64,000 nucleotides of DNA from Betaproteobacteria bacterium HGW-Betaproteobacteria-1 (GCA_002842435.1 PHCX01000003.1:1-64000); one strand, 5' to 3'; counted from the stretch's first letter, positions 40,070 through 51,260 are shown. Numbers and translations are program-made. Notes: generated by a model from the letters alone, not told the origin.

Positions 40070-41056
40070 GTGCTTTCATTTTTTTCCCTGCTGGCCGACT
40101 GGCTGGTTTACGGATTACTGGGTTTTTCTGCCGAGACCAGACTGGGCAATGCCCTGCATTTTTTCGTCGAGGATACTGCCAAGATCTTCGTGCTGCTGAT
40201 CATCATGATTTATGTGATCGCGCTGATCCGTGCCTCGCTCAATGTAGAACGCATCCGCAATTATCTGGCTGGCAAACATCGTGGTATCGGCTATTTTCTC
40301 GGTTCATTTTTTGGTGCCATCACGCCTTTCTGTTCCTGCTCCAGCATTCCGGTGTTTCTCGGCTTCACCTCAGCAGGAATCCCGGTCGGCATCAGCATGG
40401 CCTTTCTGATCACCTCGCCCCTGATCAATGAAGTCGCTGTTCTGTTGCTACTCAGCCTGCTGGGCTGGGAGCTCACCCTCGTCTACATCGTTGTCGGCAT
40501 GGCTGTCGGCATCCTCGCCGGGGCTTTTCTCGACCTGATTCGCGCCGAACGTCTGCTGCAGCCCTTTGCCGCCAAAGCCTATGAAAAAAGTCAGCCCATA
40601 CAATTGCAGGAAGTCGCGCTGCAACGCATGTCGCTGACCGACCGGCACAACTTCGCCAAGACAGAGCTGCTGGATATCCTGCAGCGGGTTTGGAAATGGG
40701 TCTTCATCGGCGTCGGCTTGGGCGCGGCATTGCATGGCTACGTTCCGGATGGCTGGATGCAGGAGAACCTCGGCCATGGCCAATGGTGGTCGGTACCGGC
40801 GGCGGTGCTGGTCGGCATTCCGCTCTATTCCAATGCCACCGGCGTCATCCCCGTCATGGAAAGCCTGATCGTCAAGGGCCTGCCGCTGGGCACGACGCTG
40901 GCTTTCTGCATGAGTACCGTGGCCGCAAGCTTCCCCGAATTCATCCTGCTCAAGCAGGTGATGCAATGGCGCTTGCTGGCGATCATCTTTCTGCTCCTGC
41001 TTGCGTCATTTACGCTGGTAGGCTGGGTGCTTAATTTCGTCGAACTGATGTGGTAA
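40070..41056 (+). CDS. Permease of the DUF318/YraQ type
   Basis: 328 residues with eight or more membrane helices and a central cytoplasmic loop (about 165-200). The conserved FCSCSSIPVFLG motif (about 83-94) and a second-half mirror ATGVIPVMESL mark this family of putative transporters, often next to small thioredoxin-like proteins and ArsR regulators. The substrate is unproven; thiol or metalloid compounds are suspected. The start is GTG 40070 with AAGGA 6 bases upstream. The thioredoxin-like gene follows at 11 bases. No ArsR-type regulator is present. Confidence 0.88.
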   Translation: MLSFFSLLADWLVYGLLGFSAETRLGNALHFFVEDTAKIFVLLIIMIYVIALIRASLNVERIRNYLAGKHRGIGYFLGSFFGAITPFCSCSSIPVFLGFTSAGIPVGISMAFLITSPLINEVAVLLLLSLLGWELTLVYIVVGMAVGILAGAFLDLIRAERLLQPFAAKAYEKSQPIQLQEVALQRMSLTDRHNFAKTELLDILQRVWKWVFIGVGLGAALHGYVPDGWMQENLGHGQWWSVPAAVLVGIPLYSNATGVIPVMESLIVKGLPLGTTLAFCMSTVAASFPEFILLKQVMQWRLLAIIFLLLLASFTLVGWVLNFVELMW

Positions 41057-41067
41057 AGGAGAACAGC

Positions 41068-41304
41068 ATGAAACAATTCAAGGTACTGGGCACCGGCTGT
41101 GCCAAATGTCTGAAAACCGCCGAGATGCTGGAACGCATCTCGAAAGAACTCGGCGTTGAAGCGGAAGTCAGCAAGGAAACCAACATCGAAGCCATCATGA
41201 ACTACGGGGTAATGAGCACGCCAGCCGTGGTGCTGAACGAACAGGTGGTACATTCCGGCTCCATTCCCAACCGCGATATCATCGAAAACTGGCTACGGCA
41301 ATAG
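41068..41304 (+). CDS. Small thioredoxin-fold redox-active disulfide protein
   Basis: 78 residues of the TIGR00412-type thioredoxin fold. The active-site Cys pair is TGCAKC (Cys11, Cys14) after the first strand, and the cis-Pro is in VMSTPAVVLN. Such proteins are typically encoded beside DUF318 permeases, as here, suggesting they pass a thiol- or metal-linked substrate or regulate the permease. AAAGGAGAAC provides the ribosome site for ATG 41068. A bidirectional terminator follows. Confidence 0.9.
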   Translation: MKQFKVLGTGCAKCLKTAEMLERISKELGVEAEVSKETNIEAIMNYGVMSTPAVVLNEQVVHSGSIPNRDIIENWLRQ

Positions 41305-41326
41305 TGCCTGCCCTGTTGATACCAAT

Positions 41327-41355
41327 AAAAAAAGCCGCTGAACGCGGCTTTTTTA
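41327..41355. terminator. Bidirectional intrinsic terminator
   Basis: AAAAAAAGCCGC, a five-base loop, then GCGGCTTTTTT. It separates the plus-strand permease pair from the minus-strand thioredoxin gene and can serve both. Confidence 0.92.
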
Positions 41356-41375
41356 TTGATTGCTTGCCGAAAACT

Positions 41376-41750
41376 TCAAGCTTTGGCTTTGGCAGCTTCT
41401 TGCGCGTAATGTTCGCGCACGGCAGTCAGATCCTTCTCACGCGCCCATTCGATGATCTTGTCCAGCGCAGGAGCACCGATCTCACCGACCTGCGCGTGGA
41501 TGGCGGCCTGCTCACGCACGAAGAGAATGCCGGGGATCTGCTTGATCTCGAAGTATTCACTGATCTCAGGATCAGTTTCGGTGTTGACCATGCCGAAAAC
41601 GATGTCCGGATTCTTTTCCGCTGCAGCTTCAAACACCGGCGTGAACGCGACACAGGGTTCGCACCATGGCGCCCAGAAATCGACAATCACGAAATCGTTA
41701 TTGACGATAGTGTCCTTGAAGTTTTCCTTGGTAAGTTGCAAAACCGCCAT
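41376..41750 (-). CDS. Thioredoxin-family protein (WCEPC active site)
   Basis: 124 residues. One thioredoxin domain: DFWAPWCEPC places the redox Cys pair near 31 and 34 with Glu in place of the usual Gly, and the cis-Pro is in IKQIPGILF. A C-terminal helical tail (HYAQEAAKAKA) extends the ~105-residue core. The start at 41750 (MAVLQLT) fits the family; the longer open frame reads into the nitroreductase end. It lies 61 bases after the nitroreductase gene, probably in the same operon. Confidence 0.93.
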   Translation of the reverse strand: MAVLQLTKENFKDTIVNNDFVIVDFWAPWCEPCVAFTPVFEAAAEKNPDIVFGMVNTETDPEISEYFEIKQIPGILFVREQAAIHAQVGEIGAPALDKIIEWAREKDLTAVREHYAQEAAKAKA

Positions 41751-41811
41751 GATCCATCTCTCTGTTAGCTGTAAAACCGGCATTCTAGCAGATGCCGGGA
41801 TTTCGCCATAA

Positions 41812-42411
41812 TCAGGCTGCCGGTTTACCCCAGGTCTTGCTGAAGAACAGTTCGCCCAGCGGCCGGCGTACACGCGCGGCCGTTTCACGCTCCAGCGCTT
41901 CGCCACTCAGTGTTGAGATGTCTACGGGATAACCGACCGAGATCATCGCCATCAGGCTGAATTGCTCGGGTACCGAAAATGCGGCGCGTGCCTTTGCCGG
42001 ATCGAAACCACCCATCTGGTGCGCCATCAGGCCCATGCTGGCGGCCTGCAAACACAGATTCTCGGCTGCGGCACCGGTGTCATACTGGCCCCAGCGGTTT
42101 TCGGCGCCATTGTGATTGAACAGGCTGTCAGCCGCTGCAAGAAGCAATACCGGAGCATCCTTGACCCAGGCCTGATTGCCGGGTACCAGACAATCGAAGG
42201 CCTGCTGCCAGGCAGCGGCATCGGTATTCCTGTCCCAGACGATGAAACGCCAGGGCTGATCGCCATAGCAGGAAGGTGCCCAGCGGGCCGCCTCGAGCAA
42301 GGCGATGACCTGCTCCTGCGTCACGGCCTTGCTGGCATCATAGGCCCGCCCGCTCCAGCGTGCGGCAATGGTGGCGTCGATAGGGACTTGCGTCAGTGCG
42401 GGTTTATCCAT
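41812..42411 (-). CDS. Nitroreductase-family FMN oxidoreductase
   Basis: 199 residues. The FMN-binding N-terminal motif RWSGRAYD and AARWAPSCYGDQPWRFIV, a central AAAENLCLQAASMGLMAHQMGGF segment and a C-terminal VGYP with the R-R-P-L phosphate-binding end match the nitroreductase superfamily. Substrates may be quinones, nitroaromatics or enones. It starts 3 bases after the stop of the ene-reductase gene, so the two are co-expressed and probably share a detoxification role. Confidence 0.93.
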   Translation of the reverse strand: MDKPALTQVPIDATIAARWSGRAYDASKAVTQEQVIALLEAARWAPSCYGDQPWRFIVWDRNTDAAAWQQAFDCLVPGNQAWVKDAPVLLLAAADSLFNHNGAENRWGQYDTGAAAENLCLQAASMGLMAHQMGGFDPAKARAAFSVPEQFSLMAMISVGYPVDISTLSGEALERETAARVRRPLGELFFSKTWGKPAA

Positions 42412-42414
42412 GAT

Positions 42415-43491
42415 TCATCCTTGCAGAGTCGGGTAATCAATATACCCTGTTTCATTGCCGCCATAGAAGCTGCTTTGATCGGCTTCGTTCAACGGTGCGT
42501 CAAGTCTGAAGCGCTCGACCAGATCGGGATTGGCGATGAACGGTACGCCGAAAGCGACGACATCAGCCCGCCCTTCGGCAATCGCGGCATTGGCGGTCGC
42601 CTTGGTATAACCCAGATTGGCCATGTAAGCGCCCTTGAAATGCTTGCGCAAATCGAGGAAATCGAACGGTGGCAGATCGCTGCCGCCCATGCCGCCCTCC
42701 ACCACATGCAGGTAGGCGAGCTTGAATGGATTGAGCGCGTCGGCCACATGGTTGAACAGTGCCTGCGGGTTGGAATCGGCAATGTCATTGAACGGATTGA
42801 GCGGCGAGATGCGCACGCCGACCTTGTCGGCACCGGCGACATCGACCACGGCGCGCGTCACTTCCAGCAGCAGTCGTGTACGATTCTCGATGCTGCCGCC
42901 ATACTGATCCTTGCGCTGATTGGTGCTGTCGCGCAGGAACTGGTCGAGCAGATAACCGTTGGCGGCATGAATCTCGACGCCATCAAAACCGGCGGCGAGC
43001 GCATTGCGTGTCGCCTGCGCGTAATCCTCGACGATGCCCGGCAGTTCATTCAATTCCAGCGCACGTGGCGTGACGAAATCCTGCAGGCCGATATAGGTGA
43101 ATGCCTGCCCCGCCGGCTTGATGGCGGAAGGCGCGACCGGCAAGGCATTATCCGGCAGCAGGGACGGATGCGAGATGCGGCCGACATGCCACAGCTGCAG
43201 TACGATCTTGCCGCCTTTGGCGTGCACGGCATCGACCACCTTCTTCCAGCCGGCGACCTGCGCCTCGCTATGGATACCGGGCGTCGCCGGGTATCCATGC
43301 GCCATAGCGGAGATCGGCGTCGCCTCGGTGATGATGAGGCCAGCCGAAGCCCTCTGCTCGTAATACTTCACATTGATGTCCTGCGGCACATTGCCTGCAC
43401 CTGCGCGATTACGCGTCAGCGGCGCCATGACAATGCGGCTTTTCAGGGAGATGCTGCCGAGACTGATGGGGCTAAACAGATCTGTTGTCAT
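42415..43491 (-). CDS. Old Yellow Enzyme family alkene reductase (NemA-like)
   Basis: 358 residues, a full-length OYE TIM barrel. FMN and substrate motifs: MAPLTRNRA, LQLWHVGRISHP, and the active-site His/Asn pair in GVEIHAANGYLLDQFLRDSTNQR, then GRADVVAFGVPFIANPDLVERF. It reduces electrophilic alkenes, maleimides or nitrate esters using NAD(P)H. It is the first gene of the OYE-nitroreductase-thioredoxin run. No NemR-type repressor is adjacent; the upstream gap holds a CACAGAG repeat element. Confidence 0.95.
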   Translation of the reverse strand: MTTDLFSPISLGSISLKSRIVMAPLTRNRAGAGNVPQDINVKYYEQRASAGLIITEATPISAMAHGYPATPGIHSEAQVAGWKKVVDAVHAKGGKIVLQLWHVGRISHPSLLPDNALPVAPSAIKPAGQAFTYIGLQDFVTPRALELNELPGIVEDYAQATRNALAAGFDGVEIHAANGYLLDQFLRDSTNQRKDQYGGSIENRTRLLLEVTRAVVDVAGADKVGVRISPLNPFNDIADSNPQALFNHVADALNPFKLAYLHVVEGGMGGSDLPPFDFLDLRKHFKGAYMANLGYTKATANAAIAEGRADVVAFGVPFIANPDLVERFRLDAPLNEADQSSFYGGNETGYIDYPTLQG

Positions 43492-43540
43492 AAGTATGGA
43501 ATCCTTTTGAATGCTGTTGAGGCTGAAAAGATTTATTCAA

Positions 43541-43680
43541 GCCACAGAGGACACAGAGATCACGGAGGAAAAACAGATGCGCAACATTGACAGATGTGAC
43601 ACCCGATCGGGAAAGCCACGTATTCCTCAAGTTGCTGCTTTCTCTGCGTCCTCTGCGTCCTCTGTGCTCTCTGTGGCTAA
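43541..43680. repeat. CACAGAG inverted-arm element A (miniature copy)
   Basis: The left arm (43541-43574) is GCCACAGAG followed by 9-base steps ACACAGAGAT, CACGGAGGA. The right arm (43639-43680) is its inverted counterpart with four 9-base steps and ends CTGTGGCTAA. The 64 bases between the arms hold no gene. It occupies the gap between the OYE start and the YceI stop codon. Same family as the copies at 51124, 53314, 55621 and 60216. Confidence 0.85.
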
Positions 43681-43727
43681 TATAGTCTTTAAAGCTGATC
43701 TTAAAACAGAAGTTCGAACAAGCTGAT

Positions 43728-44324
43728 TTACTGACGCTTGCCTTCGATAAGCAGCGTCACTTCGATATCGTCACCGACCGAACCGTTCGGCTTCACGCCC
43801 CACTTGTAGCCGAAATCGGAGGCCTTGAGCGTGGTGTGTCCTTCGAGACCAACGCGATAGCCACCCCAGGGGTCATCACCAAAGCCCAGCACCTTGAACG
43901 GGAATGTGATTTCCTTGGTCACGCCGTGCATGGTGAACTTGCCGGTGATCTCACCTTCGGTCTCGCTCCTGGCCACGACCTTGGTACTGACGAAGGTCAT
44001 CTCGCCGAACTTGGCGGCATTCAGGTAATCTTCCTTGACGATGTGGGCATCGCGCTTGGCATGGTTGCTGCTGACGCTCAGCATGTTGATCTTCGCCTCC
44101 ACGCTGGAGTTGGCGAGATTGTTGCGATCGATGACGACCTTGCCCTGCACGTCATTGAAGGTGCCGCTGGTCTTGGCGACGACGTGACGCAAGCTCCAGT
44201 TGGCGAAGCTGTGCTCGCTGTCGATGGCGTAGGTCTCCTGTGCGGCTTGCGCTGAGATGGGGAGCGCCGAAACGGAGAACAGCATGCTGACGGCAATGGT
44301 GGTGGTTGTCATAAATTGTTTCAT
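43728..44324 (-). CDS. YceI-family periplasmic protein
   Basis: 198 residues. A signal peptide (about 1-26, ending AQA) is followed by the lipocalin-like YceI barrel: YAIDSEHSFANWSLRH, SGTFNDVQGKVVID, HAKRDAHIVKEDYLNAAKF and a C-terminal SDFGYKWGV. Family members bind polyisoprenoids and are often induced by stress or high pH. ATG 44324 is selected because GAAAGGAAAAA lies just upstream; the longer frame adds a non-signal extension. Confidence 0.94.
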   Translation of the reverse strand: MKQFMTTTTIAVSMLFSVSALPISAQAAQETYAIDSEHSFANWSLRHVVAKTSGTFNDVQGKVVIDRNNLANSSVEAKINMLSVSSNHAKRDAHIVKEDYLNAAKFGEMTFVSTKVVARSETEGEITGKFTMHGVTKEITFPFKVLGFGDDPWGGYRVGLEGHTTLKASDFGYKWGVKPNGSVGDDIEVTLLIEGKRQ

Positions 44325-44430
44325 GGATATTTTTCCTTTCTTGTTTAAATCCGATTGATGGACTACACAAGGCAGACATATGTTCAATTTTGAATATCGA
44401 TTTTTCATGAGTGCTTGAATCGATTACAAA

Positions 44431-45138
44431 TCAATCCGCCGAAGGCATATCAAAAAGCAGAAATTCCGCATCTTCCTCAGCCAGCAGCGATACCTGCCCT
44501 AGCTGCTCCAGCTTGGCGGCATCGCCAGCGAGCAATATCTCGCCATTGAGGTCCAGCCTGCCTCGCGCCAGCTGCAGGTAAGCGCTTCTATCTTCGCCCA
44601 GCGTATAGCTCAAGGCCTTGCCCTGCTGCAGGACGCTTGCATAGAGCGATACATCCTGATGCACCAGCAGCGAACCCTCGCGCGCATCTCTCGAGGCGAT
44701 CAGGTGCAACCGGTTCAACTTCTCTTCTGTGGAGAAATGCTTTTCTTCATAGCCCGGTTCCAGACCGTTACGTTCCGGCAACATCCAGATCTGCAGCAGA
44801 TGTGCCGGCTCACTGGAAGAAGCATTGACCTCGCTATGGACGATGCCGCTGCCGGCCGTCATGCGCTGTACATCACCGGCGCGAATAACCGAACCATTAC
44901 CCAGGCTGTCCATGTGGCGCAAAGCACCGCTCAGCATATAGGTCACAATCTCCATGTCCTGATGCGGATGCATGCCGAAACCGCGGTCCGGCGCAACAAC
45001 ATCCTCATTGATGACGCGTAGCACCGAGTACTGCATATGCGCCGGATCATAGTAGCGATTGAATGAAAACGAGTGATAACTGTCGAGCCAGCCATGGTTG
45101 GCATGCCCGCGTTCCGCGGATTTCCTGAGCTTGATCAT
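44431..45138 (-). CDS. Pirin-family bicupin protein (YhaK-like)
   Basis: 235 residues. An N-terminal cupin with metal-binding residues in GMHPHQDMEIVTYMLSG and VQRMTAGSGIVHSE (His, His, His and Glu), and a second, divergent cupin at the C-terminus. Some pirins are quercetinases and YhaK responds to oxidative stress. It is divergent from a LysR regulator, the same pairing as yhaK-yhaJ in E. coli, so control by that neighbour is likely. Confidence 0.93.
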   Translation of the reverse strand: MIKLRKSAERGHANHGWLDSYHSFSFNRYYDPAHMQYSVLRVINEDVVAPDRGFGMHPHQDMEIVTYMLSGALRHMDSLGNGSVIRAGDVQRMTAGSGIVHSEVNASSSEPAHLLQIWMLPERNGLEPGYEEKHFSTEEKLNRLHLIASRDAREGSLLVHQDVSLYASVLQQGKALSYTLGEDRSAYLQLARGRLDLNGEILLAGDAAKLEQLGQVSLLAEEDAEFLLFDMPSAD

Positions 45139-45169
45139 GTTATCCCTTTCAAATATTCAACTTAATTGA

Positions 45170-45181
45170 ATGATTAATCAT
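45170..45181. promoter_or_regulatory. Palindrome in the pirin-LysR divergent promoter region
   Basis: ATGATTAATCAT, a perfect 12-base palindrome, lies 32 bases upstream of the pirin start and 59 before the LysR start. It sits in the only intergenic region between the two divergent genes, where a LysR protein would bind. It does not by itself prove a T-N11-A box. Confidence 0.45.
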
Positions 45182-45240
45182 GTTAACTACATCACTTATT
45201 GCTTGATAGCGAATTATTTTGCAGATATCGTTCAAAAATA

Positions 45241-46143
45241 ATGAACATTAAAATCTCGCTGGAAGCACTGGAAGTGATCGATGCCATCGCCCGCAAGGGC
45301 AGCTTCGCTGCCGCCGCAGAATCGCTACATCGCGTACCGTCAGCCATCACTTATAGCGTGCGCAACCTGGAATCAACCATGGGCGTTACGCTGTTCAACC
45401 GCAGCGGACATCGCGCTGTGCTGACCGAGGCCGGCGAGGAACTGTTGCGCGAAGGCCGCCATCTGCTGCGCGCCGCCAACGAACTGGAACTGCGTGTCAA
45501 ACGCGTCGCCACCGGGGTCGAGACCGAATTGTCCATCGCACTCAGCGACCTGCTGCGTATAGAGGCCATCTATCCCGTCCTGCAGGACTTCTACGCCGAG
45601 GGTTTCGGCACCCGCATCCGCCTGCTGCGCGAAGTATTCGGCGGCAGCTGGGATGCACTGATCAGCGGTCGAGCAGACATCTCCATCGGCGCACCGGGTG
45701 AAGGACCGCCCGGCGGCGGCTACAGCTCGAGAACGCTGGGTCATCTGGAATTCGTCTTCGCCATCTCGCCACTACACCCATTGGCACAACTGCCGGAACC
45801 GCTACAGAACGAGGATATCCGCCAGTATCGATCTATCTCGGCAGCGGATAGCTCGCGTAATCTGCCGCCACGCACCTCCGGCATCCTCAGCGGACAAGAT
45901 GTGTTGACGGTACCCGATATGCGCAGCAAGCTCGCTGCTCAGATAGCCGGCCTCGGTGTCGGCTACCTGCCCAGACGGCTGGCGGAAGAACATGCTGACA
46001 AAGGCGAACTGGTCATCCGCAAAGTGGCAGAGAACAGGCCGGAAGCCCAAAGCCACCTTGCCTGGAACAGCTGTGGCGGCAAAGCACAGAAATGGCTGCT
46101 GAAAAGACTGGAAAAACTGACCTTGGAAGAACTGATGCTTTGA
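45241..46143 (+). CDS. LysR-family transcriptional regulator (YhaJ-like)
   Basis: 300 residues. An N-terminal winged helix-turn-helix (about 1-62: LEVIDAIARKGSFAAAAESLHRVPSAITYSV and LEEGVTLF-type ending) and a periplasmic-binding-protein-like effector domain (about 90-295). The match in layout to YhaJ and the divergent pirin suggest it regulates the pirin. ATG 45241 starts at MNIKISLEAL, the usual position; an upstream ATG at 45199 would add 14 residues. Confidence 0.93.
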   Translation: MNIKISLEALEVIDAIARKGSFAAAAESLHRVPSAITYSVRNLESTMGVTLFNRSGHRAVLTEAGEELLREGRHLLRAANELELRVKRVATGVETELSIALSDLLRIEAIYPVLQDFYAEGFGTRIRLLREVFGGSWDALISGRADISIGAPGEGPPGGGYSSRTLGHLEFVFAISPLHPLAQLPEPLQNEDIRQYRSISAADSSRNLPPRTSGILSGQDVLTVPDMRSKLAAQIAGLGVGYLPRRLAEEHADKGELVIRKVAENRPEAQSHLAWNSCGGKAQKWLLKRLEKLTLEELML

Positions 46144-46295
46144 GTCAAATCCAGTCCGATTCATCACGATCTGCAGCCCGTCATCATCTTTTCATTCGGC
46201 GGGAGATTCAGCATCCCCGGATTCTTCTGCAATAATTCCCTTAGGCTCGTTTATTGCCGATAATGCACAAACTCCATTGATCAAGGACAAGCAGC

Positions 46296-46751
46296 ATGCC
46301 GGACCGTCTACCGCAGGAACTCAACAAAGTTGGTTATTACATGATACGCGCCATGCGCTGGCTCAACGGCTTTGCCCATATCATCATCGGCATGTCGCTG
46401 GCGATCGCCGTGCTGATGTTCACCTGGCTGTTCTTCTCCGAAGTGAAGGAGGCGGTCTATGCCCACAATCTCGTGCACGGCTTCCTGCACGCGCTCGGCA
46501 CCCTCATGCTGCTGTGGTCGATCTCGGCGCTGATCTCGGCCGAGATACGCTATCTGCAGGGCGGCAAACTCGAGGTGGAAACCTTTGTCGAAGTCGCCAT
46601 GGTCGTGGTCCTGCGCAAGATCATCGTCATGCCCGTGCAGGAAATCACGCCGACGACCGAAGAGCTGGTCATGTGGGTCGGCGCCTCTCTGGTGCTCGGC
46701 ATACTCTTCGTGCTGGTGCGCTGGGGCAGGTCCACCTTCATAGCCAGATAA
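46296..46751 (+). CDS. PsiE-like membrane protein
   Basis: 151 residues with four predicted membrane helices (about 25-50, 60-80, 100-120 and 125-145). The segment VETFVEVAMVVVLRKIIVMP resembles phosphate-starvation-inducible PsiE-family proteins. The function is unknown. It precedes the MoxR gene by 59 bases and may share its transcript. Confidence 0.82.
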   Translation: MPDRLPQELNKVGYYMIRAMRWLNGFAHIIIGMSLAIAVLMFTWLFFSEVKEAVYAHNLVHGFLHALGTLMLLWSISALISAEIRYLQGGKLEVETFVEVAMVVVLRKIIVMPVQEITPTTEELVMWVGASLVLGILFVLVRWGRSTFIAR

Positions 46752-46810
46752 ACACCGATAGCAGCCCGCCATCGGCCTGACCGGACAAAAAGAAGACAAG
46801 AAGAACCAGC

Positions 46811-47722
46811 ATGCAGAACATCACACAAAACATCATCAACGCCGCCAATCAGGTCATCCTCGGCAAGGACCGACAGATCCGCATGGCGCTCGCCTGCATC
46901 CTCGCTCGCGGCCATCTGCTGATCGAGGACCTGCCGGGCATGGGCAAGACCACCCTCGCCCACACGCTGGCGCAGGTGCTCGGACTCAAATTCAGCCGCG
47001 TACAATTCACCAGCGACCTGCTGCCGGCCGATATCCTCGGCGTTTCGGTCTATGACCGCAACAATGCCGTGTTCAAGTTCCACCCGGGGCCGGTGTTCAC
47101 CAACGTGCTGCTGGCCGACGAGGTCAACCGCGCCACGCCAAAAACGCAGAGTGCCCTGCTGGAAGTCATGGAAGAAGGCCAGGTCACCATCGAAGGCGAA
47201 ACCCGCGTATTGCCGCAGCCTTTCTTCGTCATCGCCACGCAGAACCCGGTTCACCACATCGGCACTTTCCCTTTACCGGAATCGCAACTCGATCGCTTCC
47301 TCATGCGCATCGAACTCGGTTATCCGGATGCCGACTCGGAGCGCAATCTGCTGAAAAACAGCGGTGGCCGCGATCAGGTCGCCAACATCACACCTTGCAT
47401 CGATAGCGCCGGCTTGATCCGCCTGCAGCAGGCAGCACAGCAAATACATGTCTCCGATGCACTGCTCGACTATCTGCAGGCCATCCTGCAATTCACCCGC
47501 AGCTCACCACGCTATATTAACGGCCTGTCGCCGCGCGCCGGGCTGGCACTGCGGCAATGCGCGCAGGCCTGGGCCATGATGGAAGGCCGCGATTTCGCCT
47601 TGCCGGAAGATGTGCAGGCCGTGTTACCTGGCGTGGTCGGTCACCGGCTGCAGTCATCCGGTGCGGAACAGGGCGGCATGGATCCGGTCGAGCACCTGAT
47701 CCAGAGCGTCGCCGTTTCCTGA
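46811..47722 (+). CDS. MoxR-family AAA+ ATPase
   Basis: 303 residues. AAA_3-type ATPase: Walker A LPGMGKTTLAHTLA (about 42-55), Walker B LLADEVNRATP, sensor and arginine-finger motifs in FVIATQNPVHHIGTFPLPESQLDRF, and a helical lid domain at the C-terminus. MoxR proteins act as chaperones with partners encoded next door; here DUF58 and a transglutaminase-type membrane protein follow, the standard trio. Confidence 0.96.
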   Translation: MQNITQNIINAANQVILGKDRQIRMALACILARGHLLIEDLPGMGKTTLAHTLAQVLGLKFSRVQFTSDLLPADILGVSVYDRNNAVFKFHPGPVFTNVLLADEVNRATPKTQSALLEVMEEGQVTIEGETRVLPQPFFVIATQNPVHHIGTFPLPESQLDRFLMRIELGYPDADSERNLLKNSGGRDQVANITPCIDSAGLIRLQQAAQQIHVSDALLDYLQAILQFTRSSPRYINGLSPRAGLALRQCAQAWAMMEGRDFALPEDVQAVLPGVVGHRLQSSGAEQGGMDPVEHLIQSVAVS

Positions 47723-47736
47723 TCCGCCTGTCGCAT

Positions 47737-48699
47737 ATGGCACTCGCACTGAAACTGCCGGACTGGACCCGCTGGCTACGTATCGCGCGGGCAGAACAAG
47801 CGCATGCGACCTTGAGCAGACGCCATATCTACATCCTGCCGACACGCGCCGGCTGGTTCTTCGCCTTTGTCCTGCTCTTGATGCTGATCGGCGCCATCAA
47901 CTACACCCTGAGTCTGGGCTTTGTGCTGGTCTTTCTGCTGGCCGGCATGTCGGTGGTCGGCATGCTGCACACTTGGCGCAACCTGGCATACCTGCAGGCG
48001 ACCGTAGGGCGCATAGAACCGGTTTTCGCCGGCAATGACGCCATTTTCAACATCGTGATCATCAATGACAGCAAACGCACACGTTATACCATCTGGACAG
48101 AATTCAACCCGGCACCGAGAGAAGCATCCGAACCAGTCTGCCTCGACATCCCGGCTAACGGTTCCGCCACCGCCGGGCTTGCCGTCGTCAGCAGACACCG
48201 CGGCTGGCTCAATGCCGGTCGCATCAAACTGCACACCGAGTTTCCGCTGGGACTGTTCCATACCTGGGGCTATGTCGATCTGGATTGCCGCTGCCTGATC
48301 TACCCGCGTCCGGCTGCCAATGACCTGCCCCTGCCCTCCGCACCGGACCGCGATGCAAAAGGCAGCGCAGACACTATCATCGGCGATGACGACTTTTATG
48401 GTCATCGCAGCTACCAGCCCGGTGATTCGCCAAAACGCATCGACTGGAAAGCCTCTGCGCGTGAACAGGGTATCTTCACCAAACAGTTTCAGGGCACAGC
48501 ACAAAGCACGCTCTGGCTCGACTGGTCGACGACACCGGGCAGCGACGACGAACAGCGCATCAGCCAGTTGACGCGCTGGGTGATGGATGCCGATGCGCTC
48601 AATCAAGCCTATGGTCTGCGCCTGCCCGGCCGTGAATTCGCACCAAGCAGCGGCCCGGCGCACTATCAACAATGCCTGCAAGCGCTGGCACTGATGTAG
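47737..48699 (+). CDS. DUF58 domain membrane-anchored protein
   Basis: 320 residues. Two membrane helices near the N-terminus (about 38-80) are followed by a beta-rich region and the DUF58 core with DFYGHRSYQPGDSPKRIDWKASAR (about 225-248). DUF58 proteins resemble von Willebrand factor A proteins and pair with MoxR ATPases. The start at ATG 47737 lies 14 bases after the MoxR stop. The function in the trio is not known. Confidence 0.92.
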   Translation: MALALKLPDWTRWLRIARAEQAHATLSRRHIYILPTRAGWFFAFVLLLMLIGAINYTLSLGFVLVFLLAGMSVVGMLHTWRNLAYLQATVGRIEPVFAGNDAIFNIVIINDSKRTRYTIWTEFNPAPREASEPVCLDIPANGSATAGLAVVSRHRGWLNAGRIKLHTEFPLGLFHTWGYVDLDCRCLIYPRPAANDLPLPSAPDRDAKGSADTIIGDDDFYGHRSYQPGDSPKRIDWKASAREQGIFTKQFQGTAQSTLWLDWSTTPGSDDEQRISQLTRWVMDADALNQAYGLRLPGREFAPSSGPAHYQQCLQALALM

Positions 48700-48704
48700 A
48701 AAAC

Positions 48705-51115
<2,411 letters not shown>

Positions 51116-51123
51116 ATTCGTAC

Positions 51124-51256
51124 TAGCCACAGAGGACACAGAGTTCACAGAGAAAACCCTTGATTCATTCAGAGCATGGTTTCAGTCGTTAGCTCCTGTG
51201 CCTCTGTATTCGTGCACTGGTTTACCCTCTGTGTGCTCTGTAATCTCTGTGGCTAA
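51124..51256. repeat. CACAGAG inverted-arm element B (miniature copy)
   Basis: The left arm (51124-51156) is TAGCCACAGAGGACACAGAG plus one more 9-base step and AAAA. The right arm (51223-51256) is the inverted counterpart, ending TCTCTGTGGCTAAA. The inner 66 bases begin CCCTTGATTC, resembling the inner start of the copy at 60216 (CCCTTTCAGATTC). It lies 8 bases after the tadA stop codon, with a bidirectional terminator just beyond. Confidence 0.85.
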
Positions 51257-51260
51257 AAAT

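Noticed and set aside
41962..43590. 542-codon plus-strand frame
   Set aside because: It is the shadow of the nitroreductase and OYE genes and ends inside the CACAGAG element.
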